Positions 1 through 6,503 of a stretch of 22,599 nucleotides of DNA are shown in pieces. The first letter of the stretch is position 1. Each line of letters opens with the position of its first letter. Location of the stretch: positions 1-22,599 of the forward strand of contig JBFGCM010000063.1 of assembly GCA_041581135.1 (NCBI GenBank). The letters are read 5' to 3'. The stretch is from JBFGCM01 sp041581135 (lineage in GTDB: Bacteria > Actinomycetota > Acidimicrobiia > Spongiisociales > UBA5794). The notes under the pieces were generated by a model, which ran no database searches, was not told the origin of the DNA, and saw only the letters and a list, made by a program, of their open reading frames with translations. A program made the position numbers and the translations under genes.

Positions 1-596
1 AAGATGCGAGAGGCGAGCGCAGGCAGGTTGTTGGGACGAGACGTCGCCGTGCGCAACGGAGGGAACCTCTGGGACAGCCCTGGTACGTCGAGCTGGAAGA
101 GCTGCTCTTGTCTGTCGAGTCCCTTGAGGGTGTGCTCGCCGAGGTCGGTGAAGCTGGCCTCAGGGACCAGGGCGCGCACGGCATCGGAAACCACGACCTG
201 GCCGCCGTGGGCGGCTGCGGAGATGCGGGCGGCCCGGTTGACATCGATGCCGATGTAGTTGTCGTGTCCCAGCTCGGCGGTGCCGGTGTGGAGGCCAATG
301 CGCACGGCCACCGTTCCCCCGGCGGGCCACGGCTCGGCGGCGAGGCGCTGCTGGATGGTGCGGGCCGCTTCGACGGCGTGGCCGGCCTCGGTGAAGACGG
401 CGAAGAAGCTATCTCCCTCGGTGGAGATCTCGACCCCGCGATGCGGCGTCAGGCAGCCTCTGATGATCTCGGCGTGGCGCTCGATGACGGTCTTGTAGCC
501 GCCGGCGAGCCTCTGCAACAGCCCCGTGCTGTCCTGGACGTCGCTGAAGAAGAAGGTGACGGTACCCGTAGGTAGGTCGATGGTCGGTGCTGTCAC
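1..596 (-). CDS. Class III adenylate/guanylate cyclase domain protein, 5' part only (runs off left edge)
   Basis: The minus strand reads from a GTG start at 596 with no stop to the window edge, about 198 codons. It opens with a sequence matching the usual LPTGTVTFLFTD start of actinobacterial class III cyclases, here LPTGTVTFFFSDVQDST, carrying the first metal Asp. EGDSFFAVF carries the second metal Asp, GLHTGTAELG follows, and NRAARI matches the transition-state Asn/Arg motif. The visible end, FPPLRTATSRPNNLPAL, is the linker that in this family leads into a P-loop ATPase and TPR or LuxR-type C-terminus, so the full protein is probably a large multidomain signal-transduction ATPase. That second half is inferred, not seen. 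Cyclase activity (ATP to cAMP) is known for the family. The GTG is preceded by GGGGAA at 602-607, and an in-frame stop lies upstream at 624-626, so the start is well bounded. Confidence 0.85.
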   Translation of the reverse strand, partial: MTAPTIDLPTGTVTFFFSDVQDSTGLLQRLAGGYKTVIERHAEIIRGCLTPHRGVEISTEGDSFFAVFTEAGHAVEAARTIQQRLAAEPWPAGGTVAVRIGLHTGTAELGHDNYIGIDVNRAARISAAAHGGQVVVSDAVRALVPEASFTDLGEHTLKGLDRQEQLFQLDVPGLSQRFPPLRTATSRPNNLPALASRI

Positions 597-729
597 ATGC
601 GTTCCCCGGCAGCTAGGCGCAGGCTATCGGAGTCGTGCACCCGCGACTCGAGTTCCTGATCGACGCCGAGCTACCGGACACATGGGAGAAACGCCGACCT
701 GAAAGGATCGGCAGGCCCTACCCATCGCA
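597..729. promoter_or_regulatory. Divergent intergenic region between the cyclase gene and the YFTGQLL-type gene
   Basis: These 133 bases must hold the promoters of two divergent genes. On the minus strand TAGCCT (626-621) is a possible -10 about 25 nt upstream of the cyclase GTG. On the plus strand a small hairpin sits at 693-712: arms GCCGA and TCGGC, with an inner CC/GG pair and one bulged A. It holds the only purine-rich stretch (GAAAGGA, 701-707) upstream of the 730 start. No convincing -35/-10 pair is visible for the plus gene. Confidence 0.3.
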
Positions 730-1449
730 ATGCGATTCGGTGACGATGAACCCATGAACCATCAACCACGTTCGCTCTGCGCCGAGGAGACCCCACCGGA
801 GCGAGTCCCGTACTTCACCGGTCAGCTGTTAACGGCCGACGACCTCGCCGCCGAGCAGACGTACATCGTCGGCAAGCAACACCGCCACAACCGGATGCTG
901 CACGGGTCGGGCGTCGTGTGTGGGCTGCTCGTAGAGGCGACCGACCCGCCGTCGGCGCGCCTCGTGGTGCAACCCGGCATGGCCATCGACTGCTGCGGCC
1001 GTGAGCTCGTGCTGACCGACGAGCTGACCATCGACCCGTCGGACCTGCTCGAACACCCGGCCACAGGCAGCGTCGTCGTCACCGGCCGCGCCTTCGTCAC
1101 CGTCGAATACGAGGAGTCCGAGGTGGCCCCGACGCCGGTGCCCGGCATGGACGATCCCGACGCGAGGCGGATACGCGAGACCGTCCGGGTAAGCATCTCG
1201 CCGGAGCGTCCGCAGACGTCCGAACCGCCCGCAGCGAGCCGGCCGTGTCCGCCCTGCCCGGACCCACGAGTGACGCTGGCGGCTGTCGACCTGTCGCCGC
1301 CCATCACAACAGACCACATCGACAACGGGGTGCGACGCGCCATCGGTCAGCGTGGCGAGGCACGAGTGCGACCGATCAGACCAGCGGTCTGCGGCATCGC
1401 GGTTGCGGCGTTCGCCGCCGGCTGGCTGGTCCGCAGCCGCCGCCGGTAG
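730..1449 (+). CDS. Uncharacterised protein with YFTGQLLTADD-type N-terminal domain and C-terminal hydrophobic tail
   Basis: A 239-residue protein of unknown function. Residues about 28-70 (YFTGQLLTADDLAAEQ, then HNRMLHGSGVVCGL) form a conserved block I recognise from uncharacterised actinobacterial and cyanobacterial proteins, some near contractile-injection or phage-tail-like genes; that association is from memory and no such gene is visible here. The middle (about 75-140) is beta-rich, with a Cys pair in IDCCGREL. Residues 145-195 are Pro/Arg-rich and probably disordered (PCPPCPDP). The last 20 or so residues form a short hydrophobic segment followed by RSRRR, which could be a membrane tail anchor. 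ATG 730 is the first in-frame start (stop at 700-702); ATG 754 is an alternative that trims eight residues. Neither has a clear Shine-Dalgarno sequence. Confidence 0.6.
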   Translation: MRFGDDEPMNHQPRSLCAEETPPERVPYFTGQLLTADDLAAEQTYIVGKQHRHNRMLHGSGVVCGLLVEATDPPSARLVVQPGMAIDCCGRELVLTDELTIDPSDLLEHPATGSVVVTGRAFVTVEYEESEVAPTPVPGMDDPDARRIRETVRVSISPERPQTSEPPAASRPCPPCPDPRVTLAAVDLSPPITTDHIDNGVRRAIGQRGEARVRPIRPAVCGIAVAAFAAGWLVRSRRR

Positions 1450-1603
1450 CCGCGGCTCACCACCGTCGTGCGGTACAGCCGGGTCATCACGCGAGAAGGC
1501 GATCCGATGACACCGGCAACCCGCTGAGTGGACCGACCGCCACAGGAATGAATGCGCCATGCCCGCGTCGCTACGCTCGGCCGCGCCTTTCAAGGAGGAG
1601 ATT

Positions 1604-2017
1604 GTGGACATCATCGATCGGCACTTCGCGGCTGAGAACGCCCACGACGTGGAGGCAACGCTCGCCACGTATACCGACGACATCGTGTGGGACGACGTGA
1701 CTCATCCCGACGCGCCGTTCCACGGCAAGGAGGAGGTCGGGAGCGTGTACTCGTCGATCCTCGACGCCATCCCGGACGTGACACTCACCACCGTCAAGCG
1801 CTTCACAGGAGAAGACGGCAGGTACGTCGTCGATGAGTCGATCCTCACCGGCCACGTGCACGGCGTGTGGGCGGGCATCGAAGGGGGCGGCGCCCCGGTG
1901 GAGGTGCGCATCCTTCACATCTTCGAGCTGAGAGACGGTCTCATCAGCTATGAGAACGCGTGGTTCGACGCCGCAGAGGTGCAGCGCCAGATCGCCGCTC
2001 ACGCCGGCGCCGACTGA
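1604..2017 (+). CDS. NTF2/SnoaL-like small protein
   Basis: A protein of about 137 residues with the SnoaL/NTF2-like cone fold pattern: an N-terminal helix (RHFAAENAHDVEATLATY), then DDIVWDD, a GKEEVGSVYSSILDAIPD helix, and C-terminal beta strands ending HIFELRDGLISYENAWFD. Family members are small ligand-binding proteins or enzymes such as cyclases, isomerases and hydratases; the substrate cannot be read here. I place the start at GTG 1604 because AAGGAGGAG (1592-1600) lies immediately upstream with correct spacing and the family normally begins at this helix. ATG 1559, in the same frame with AGGA at 1544-1547, would add 15 atypical residues and remains possible. The gene converges on the regulator gene, five bases away. 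Confidence 0.75.
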   Translation: MDIIDRHFAAENAHDVEATLATYTDDIVWDDVTHPDAPFHGKEEVGSVYSSILDAIPDVTLTTVKRFTGEDGRYVVDESILTGHVHGVWAGIEGGGAPVEVRILHIFELRDGLISYENAWFDAAEVQRQIAAHAGAD

Positions 2018-2022
2018 AGGCG

Positions 2023-2673
2023 CTAGTCCGACGCCTCTTGGTCGGACTCTCTGCCGACCACGACCCAGATCGCATGTACGGGTACGTCGCCTTTGTTGAA
2101 CAGACGGTGCGGCCGTGTGGAGTCGAAAGCAATCGAGTCGCCGGCGGTGAGGGTGTATTCCTCGAAACCGATCCGGACACCAAGCATGCCGGAGATGATG
2201 TATCCGTACTCCCGGCCATGGTGTCGCATGAGTGATTCGTCGGGGGTCGATGCTCCGCCCACCTCGTAGATCGCTTCCAGGAAATCGACACCCTCCTCCG
2301 TGTCCGCTGTCAGCTCCTCCCACCGTACGCCAGAATCGAGATCGATCGCCTGGCGATCCTCTGGACGAACCAGCGGACCGCGTCGCCGGCCGGTCGATTC
2401 CGCCGTCCCGTCATCGAAGCTCGACTGATCGTGTACCTCGCCCCGGATGAGGCTGTCGAGTGAGACATCGAGCTCGGTCACCAGGGCGTACAACGTGCCG
2501 ACCGACGGTTTGGAGGCACCACTCTCCAGCTGCGAGATCAGACTCGCCGACAAACCCACTCTCCTGGCGAGCTCCCGTTGGCTGAGACCGGCTTTCGTTC
2601 GCTCCTTACGAAGCCGGTCGCCGATGCCATCGAGCACCGCCAGGTCGTCGGGCAGATTCTGCTCGCCACTCAC
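2023..2673 (-). CDS. XRE-family HTH regulator with C-terminal cupin domain
   Basis: A 216-residue protein. Residues about 17-70 form a canonical helix-turn-helix (LRKERTKAGLSQRELARRVG, then SASLISQLESGASKPSVGTLYALVTEL). Residues about 125-205 form a single cupin barrel (RHHGREYGYIISGMLGV, then LTAGDSIAFDSTRPHRLFN). This two-domain layout is that of PuuR-like regulators, where the cupin is thought to sense a small metabolite. The start is GTG at 2671-2673, overlapping the stop of the upstream SDR gene as GTGA, so the two are translationally coupled. Divergent orientation to the 14-kb catabolic operon suggests it controls that operon and its own expression; whether it represses or activates is not known. 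An operator candidate is listed separately. Confidence 0.88.
   Translation of the reverse strand: MSGEQNLPDDLAVLDGIGDRLRKERTKAGLSQRELARRVGLSASLISQLESGASKPSVGTLYALVTELDVSLDSLIRGEVHDQSSFDDGTAESTGRRRGPLVRPEDRQAIDLDSGVRWEELTADTEEGVDFLEAIYEVGGASTPDESLMRHHGREYGYIISGMLGVRIGFEEYTLTAGDSIAFDSTRPHRLFNKGDVPVHAIWVVVGRESDQEASD
2025..2048. terminator. Perfect 8-bp inverted repeat between convergent genes (possible bidirectional terminator)
   Basis: AGTCCGAC at 2025-2032 and GTCGGACT at 2041-2048 are exact reverse complements separated by an 8-nt loop. The repeat begins eight bases after the stop of the NTF2-like gene and overlaps the last codons of the opposing regulator gene. There is no T tract on either side, so it would be an atypical GC-rich hairpin terminator at best. 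Confidence 0.4.
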
Positions 2674-3362
2674 ATCAACATCCAGCCACCGTCTATGTAG
2701 AGATCGATTCCATTCACCGACCGGTTCTCCAGCAGGAAGACCGTGGCGTCCACCACGTCGGCCATGGTCACCAGGCGCCCGGTGGGCGTACGCGCCACCA
2801 CCGCATCCAAGGCCTCCTGTTTGTCCTCCCAGAATGGGCTGTCGCCCACGATCCCCGGGTGGATGGCGTTGAATCTGACCGGGTTGAGCTGGATCACCAG
2901 CGTGTTGATGAGGCTGCTGACGCCTCCGTTCACCGTCGTCACCGTGGTCGATCCGGGATAGGGGCGGTCTTTGGCGCGTCCGCCGAACAGGACCACCGAA
3001 CTGTCGTCGGACATGCGCGAGTGGAGCGCCCGGATCGTTTCGGTGTAGCCGACCAGCTTCATCGTCGTCAGCGCCAGGGCGCCCTCGATCGAGTAGTCGT
3101 CGAGCGGGTTGTGATCCCTCGCAATGGCAGACAACACGAGGCGGGATACCGCACCTACATCGGCGAGGGCGGCTTCGATGGTCGCGGGCTGCGACAGATC
3201 GAAGGCGAGGCCGCTCACGCCGAGCTCGGCAGCCACAGCATCGGCGCGCTCCATATCACGGCCGGTGATGATGACGTCCGAACCCCGATCCTTATAGTGG
3301 CGAGCAACCTCACGGCCCAGACCTCCTGTGCCTCCCACGACGACAACCGACCCTTCCGCCAT
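2670..3362 (-). CDS. SDR-family (Rossmann) oxidoreductase-like protein, active-site motif atypical
   Basis: A 230-residue short-chain dehydrogenase/reductase fold. GGTGGLG near the N-terminus (residues 10-16) is the dinucleotide-binding glycine motif, GRD after strand two suggests NADP preference, and the C-terminal NPVRFNAIHPGIV and IDGGWMLM match the family's closing strands. The catalytic YxxxK expected between FGGRAKDRPYPGST and the helix SSLINTLVIQL is not seen: that stretch reads TVTTVNGGV. The protein may therefore be a non-catalytic Rossmann protein or use other residues. The start ATG (3360-3362) has AAGGAG at 3372-3377. The reading frame continues open far upstream antisense to the oxidase gene, but that extension shows no family similarity. 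Its stop overlaps the regulator start. Confidence 0.82.
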   Translation of the reverse strand: MAEGSVVVVGGTGGLGREVARHYKDRGSDVIITGRDMERADAVAAELGVSGLAFDLSQPATIEAALADVGAVSRLVLSAIARDHNPLDDYSIEGALALTTMKLVGYTETIRALHSRMSDDSSVVLFGGRAKDRPYPGSTTVTTVNGGVSSLINTLVIQLNPVRFNAIHPGIVGDSPFWEDKQEALDAVVARTPTGRLVTMADVVDATVFLLENRSVNGIDLYIDGGWMLM

Positions 3363-3449
3363 GCCGAACCACTCCTTGATCGACGTACAGCGAGAATATA
3401 CGCCACCCGCTGCTCTGTGCAGTGACACTAATCGTTGCCGGCTGCGCTC
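3363..3449. promoter_or_regulatory. Divergent promoter/operator region of the catabolic locus
   Basis: The 87 bases between the SDR and oxidase starts hold a minus-strand -10 candidate, TATATT (3400-3395), about 26 nt upstream of a well-spaced SD. Near the expected -35 position lie two short dyads: CTGC-N5-GCAG (3410-3422) and AGTG-A-CACT (3421-3429). These are the best operator candidates for the neighbouring XRE-cupin protein, but the arms are only 4 bp. No good SD precedes the oxidase start. Confidence 0.35.
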
Positions 3450-4655
3450 GTGACGAAGGTCGACGTCTGCGTCGTCGGTGCAGGGCTCATCGGGCTGTCG
3501 GTGGCCAGGGCGCTGGTGGATGCCTACCCCGGCATCGACATCGTGGTCCTGGACAAGGAAGGTCGGGTCGCTACCCATCAGAGCAGCCACAACAGTGGTG
3601 TCATCCACTCCGGGCTGTACTACCGACCCGGATCGCTCAAAGCGAGGCTCTGCCAGGAGGGACGACGCGCCATGTACGCCCTCTGCGAAAGGGAAGGGCT
3701 GCCCTTCCACCGCAGCGGCAAGTTGGTCATCGCCACGGACCCGGAGGAGAGGGGAGCACTCGAGGAGCTGGAACGTCGCGGTCGTGCCAACGGCTTGCAA
3801 GGATTGGAACGGCTCGGCCCCGCCGGAATCCTCGACTACGAGCCTCATGCAGTCGGCGTCGAGGCATTGCACGTCCCGGAGGCCGGAGTCGCCGACTTTC
3901 CGGCAGTGGCCGAGACGATCGCCGGTGGCCTCATCACCGCCGGGGCGCAGCTGCTCACCGGCCAACCTGTGACGGCCATTCGGCGCCACGTATCCGGAGT
4001 GGAGATCGCCACCGACGACGCTCGGATAGAGGCATCGGTATTGGTCAATTGTGCCGGTCTCCACGCCGATCGGATCGCCGCAATGGCCGGCGTCGAAGCC
4101 GGCGTCCGTCTGATCCCCTTTCGCGGCGAGTACTGGCGCCTGACAGACGTGGCCGCCGGCCTTGTCAACGCCCTCATCTACCCGGTGCCAGATCCCCGAT
4201 TCCCGTTCTTGGGAGTGCACTTCACACGCCGGGTCGATGGCGTGGTCGAAGTAGGCCCGAATGCCATCGTGGCACTCGGCCGGGAGCACTACCGAGGTGT
4301 ATCGCCGGACTGGGGTGATGTGTGGGACGCGGTGACGAGTCCCGGCTTCGGGCGATTGGCGCTCCGGCATTGGGCGCCCGGCTTCCAGGAGCTGGTGCGG
4401 TCGCGCTCCCGTCGGATGTATGCCAGGCAGGCCCGGCGGTTGGTGCCGGCGCTCGAAGCCGCCCAGCTCGAGCCTGGGGGCGCGGGCGTGCGGGCCCAGG
4501 CGGTGGATCGCCGGGGCGTCCTCGTTGACGACTTCGTGATCGAACGCGCCGGCTCCACACTCCACGTTCTCAACGCCCCGTCGCCGGGAGCGACGGCATG
4601 TCTGGCGATCGGCAAGTACATCGCCGAGGAGGCGCGCTCCTTGTTCAGTGGCTGA
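3450..4655 (+). CDS. lhgO: L-2-hydroxyglutarate oxidase/dehydrogenase-like FAD protein (LhgO family)
   Basis: A protein of about 401 residues, the normal LhgO length. GAGLIG (residues 10-15) is the FAD-binding Rossmann motif. HNSGVIHSGLYYRPGSLKAR (from residue 47) is the LhgO hallmark; Cys/Gly in LCQEG follows. VNCAGLHADRIA and the C-terminal APSPGATACLAIGKYIAE are also typical DAO-superfamily elements. LhgO oxidises L-2-hydroxyglutarate to 2-oxoglutarate and passes electrons to quinone at the membrane; here a related 2-hydroxyacid is equally possible, given the operon. I chose GTG 3450 because family members start just before the first beta strand; TTG 3435 is an in-frame alternative. Neither has an SD, so leaderless translation is plausible. 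It is the first gene of the plus-strand cluster, with 31 bases to the next. Confidence 0.85.
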   Translation: MTKVDVCVVGAGLIGLSVARALVDAYPGIDIVVLDKEGRVATHQSSHNSGVIHSGLYYRPGSLKARLCQEGRRAMYALCEREGLPFHRSGKLVIATDPEERGALEELERRGRANGLQGLERLGPAGILDYEPHAVGVEALHVPEAGVADFPAVAETIAGGLITAGAQLLTGQPVTAIRRHVSGVEIATDDARIEASVLVNCAGLHADRIAAMAGVEAGVRLIPFRGEYWRLTDVAAGLVNALIYPVPDPRFPFLGVHFTRRVDGVVEVGPNAIVALGREHYRGVSPDWGDVWDAVTSPGFGRLALRHWAPGFQELVRSRSRRMYARQARRLVPALEAAQLEPGGAGVRAQAVDRRGVLVDDFVIERAGSTLHVLNAPSPGATACLAIGKYIAEEARSLFSG

Positions 4656-4669
4656 ATACGTTCGAGTTG

Positions 4670-4675
4670 TATAGT
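4670..4675 (+). promoter_or_regulatory. Possible -10 element of a near-leaderless transcript
   Basis: TATAGT at 4670-4675 ends 11 bases before the GTG at 4687. No Shine-Dalgarno sequence precedes that GTG, so transcription from here would give an almost leaderless mRNA, common in actinobacteria. No good -35 is seen. It would be an internal promoter after the oxidase gene. Confidence 0.35.
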
Positions 4676-4686
4676 CTCACTGAGCA

Positions 4687-5577
4687 GTGAGCGGTGTCGC
4701 GACAACAGTGGCAGTGATCGGTACCGGCCGCATGGGCGGTGCCATGGCCGGGACTCTTGTGAGGTCCGGCTTCACCGTGACGGTCTGGAATCGCGACCGC
4801 GCGAAGGCGGAGAAGGTCGCAACCGGTACCGGTGCCACCGTGGCACAAAGTCCGGCGTCTGCCGCCATGGCTGCCGACGTCGTGATCACCAGCCTCGCCG
4901 ACGACGCTGCAGTACGCAGCGTGTACCTCGGCGACGAGGGCCTCGTCGCCGGATTGGGGCCGTCACAGATCGCAGTCGAGACGAGCACCATCGATCCTGA
5001 AACGGTGCAGGCAGTCGGGGCGGCGGTCGACGCCACGGGTGCCGCGTTCCTCGATGCGCCGGTCTCCGGCAGCGTATCGACCGTGGAGGCAGGACAGCTC
5101 ACGATCATGGCGGGTGGCGACCATGCCGCAGTGACGCGGGCTCGGCCAGTGCTCGACGCGCTTGCGGCGCGGGTCATCGAGGTGGGGCCAAGAGGCAGCG
5201 GCGCAGTTGCCAAGCTGGCCGTCAACGCGTTGGTTCACGGGTTGAACGTCGCGCTGTCAGAAGCTCTCGTTCTGGCCGAGAAGGCGGGGGTGGATCGGTC
5301 GACCGCCTACGAGGTCTTCGCCACCGGCGCCGGCGGCGCTCCGTTCGTGCAATACAAGCGGCAGGCGTACGAGCACCCGGACGCCGCCGCCGTGGCGTTC
5401 AGCCTCGATCTCGTCGCCAAGGATCTCGAACTCATCACCCGTCTGGGCGAGCGGGTGGGAGCACCGATGGATCAGGCTCGGACGGGTCTCGAGATCGTAC
5501 GCACAGCCATCTCGAACGGCTTCGGGGAGCGTGATCTCTCCGCCGTTGCCGTGCACCTGAGAGGAGACGGCGACTGA
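4687..5577 (+). CDS. 3-hydroxyisobutyrate dehydrogenase-like beta-hydroxyacid dehydrogenase
   Basis: A 296-residue protein, standard length for this family. GTGRMG (12-17) is the NAD(P) motif, and NRDRAK after strand two suggests NADP use. DAPVSGSVSTVEAGQLTIM is the substrate-loop signature, and AVAKLAVN contains the catalytic Lys (K176) and conserved Asn (N180). The helical C-terminal half is complete. Known members reversibly oxidise 3-hydroxyisobutyrate, tartronate semialdehyde/glycerate or related beta-hydroxyacids, and imine reductases share the fold, so the substrate is open. The start is GTG 4687. Its stop overlaps the next start by one base (TGATG), implying translational coupling. 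In this operon it probably handles a hydroxyacid or semialdehyde intermediate. Confidence 0.85.
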   Translation: MSGVATTVAVIGTGRMGGAMAGTLVRSGFTVTVWNRDRAKAEKVATGTGATVAQSPASAAMAADVVITSLADDAAVRSVYLGDEGLVAGLGPSQIAVETSTIDPETVQAVGAAVDATGAAFLDAPVSGSVSTVEAGQLTIMAGGDHAAVTRARPVLDALAARVIEVGPRGSGAVAKLAVNALVHGLNVALSEALVLAEKAGVDRSTAYEVFATGAGGAPFVQYKRQAYEHPDAAAVAFSLDLVAKDLELITRLGERVGAPMDQARTGLEIVRTAISNGFGERDLSAVAVHLRGDGD

Positions 5578-6503
5578 TGGCAAATCACATCGTCAAGACG
5601 ACCACCGACCTGGCGTATGGGCCACCCACCGAGTTCGCAGGCCGCAGCTCCGGCTACGCGGTTGCGGCCATCGTGGACGAGCCCGGTGGCTCCACTCAGA
5701 TGGGCTTCCGCCTCGGTCGGCTGGACGCCGGCGGCGAGGTCGGCACGCACGTCCATTCCTTCGAGGAGACGCTGTACGTCGTCGAAGGCGAGTTGGTGGT
5801 CGACACCACCGAGGGCAGCTACGAGCTCATCGCAGGTGACTACGCCCTGCTTCCGGTGGGCATGACGCACGCGCTGCGCAATCCGGGCGACCATGCCGTG
5901 CAGTTCGCCGAGATGCAGGCGCCGCTACCGAGGGAACGGTTCGGCTACGACACCCAATTCCCCGCCCCGATCCGGCAAGGCCCTCCGGTGCGGGTCGACG
6001 TCCGAGACCCGCGTAATCGGTACTTCGGACACATCGATCCGGAGAACATGGACCCGGCGTTGCAGACGCAAGATCGTCTCGCCCTCAGCGCCAGCATGCG
6101 CACCGCGCTGCTGGTGTACAGCGGCATCACCGTGAAGATGATGGTCGACTCGGACCTGGGCGCCGATCTCTCGACGATGTTCATGGTGCAGTACGAGCCG
6201 GGAGGGTTCGCCGGGGCGCACGACCATCCGCTGGAGGAGACGTACCTCATCCTCGAGGGAGAGGTAGAGGCGGGCTTCGACGGTGAGACCTACCACCTCC
6301 GGCCCGGCGACGTGGCCTGGGCGGGAGTGGGCTGCGTTCATGAGTTCCGCAACATCGGCGGCGGCGTCGTCCGCTGGCTCGAGACCCAGGCACCGCAGCC
6401 GCCGCCCCGCCACTCGTACCGCTTCGCCCGCGATTGGACGTATCTGGAGAACGCACTGGCCACGGCGTCGGATACCGACGCGGTGCAGCAAGGAGAAGAG
6501 TGA
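5577..6503 (+). CDS. Bicupin protein with two intact metal sites
   Basis: A 308-residue protein with two cupin_2 barrels. Barrel one has H58, H60, E64 and H98 (HVHSFEETLYVVEGE, then GMTHALRN). Barrel two has H215, H217, E221 and H255 (HDHPLEETYLILEGE, then GCVHEFRN). Both sets fit the HxH-E-H metal-binding pattern, so both barrels may bind metal. The layout resembles (S)-ureidoglycine aminohydrolase and gentisate-dioxygenase-type bicupins, but the ureidoglycine aminohydrolase Glu/Gln ligand pattern is not evident, so no activity is assigned. The ATG at 5577 overlaps the upstream stop by one base. The stop TGA (6501-6503) again overlaps the next ATG by one base. It may be an isomerase, hydrolase or dioxygenase acting on a pathway intermediate. 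Confidence 0.8.
   Translation: MANHIVKTTTDLAYGPPTEFAGRSSGYAVAAIVDEPGGSTQMGFRLGRLDAGGEVGTHVHSFEETLYVVEGELVVDTTEGSYELIAGDYALLPVGMTHALRNPGDHAVQFAEMQAPLPRERFGYDTQFPAPIRQGPPVRVDVRDPRNRYFGHIDPENMDPALQTQDRLALSASMRTALLVYSGITVKMMVDSDLGADLSTMFMVQYEPGGFAGAHDHPLEETYLILEGEVEAGFDGETYHLRPGDVAWAGVGCVHEFRNIGGGVVRWLETQAPQPPPRHSYRFARDWTYLENALATASDTDAVQQGEE

Noticed and set aside
108..575. Plus-strand open frame at the left edge
   Set aside because: It is antisense to the cyclase domain, whose catalytic motifs are all on the minus strand.
693..712. Hairpin with GCCGA/TCGGC arms as a riboswitch
   Set aside because: Only a short stem with a bulge and no recognisable aptamer; recorded as part of the intergenic region instead.
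829..1683. Minus-strand open frame of 284 codons opposite the YFTGQLL-type gene
   Set aside because: Low-complexity Arg/Gly/Ser composition typical of antisense frames in GC-rich DNA; the plus strand carries the conserved motifs.
2670..4565. A 631-codon minus-strand frame that would extend the SDR across the whole oxidase gene
   Set aside because: The first ~400 codons are antisense to a clear LhgO-family gene and show no family features; the SDR itself starts at 3362 with an SD and a typical N-terminus.
5577..6503. Calling the bicupin (S)-ureidoglycine aminohydrolase
   Set aside because: Both barrels show HxH-E-H ligands rather than the expected Glu/Gln set, and no allantoinase or allantoate hydrolase can be identified.
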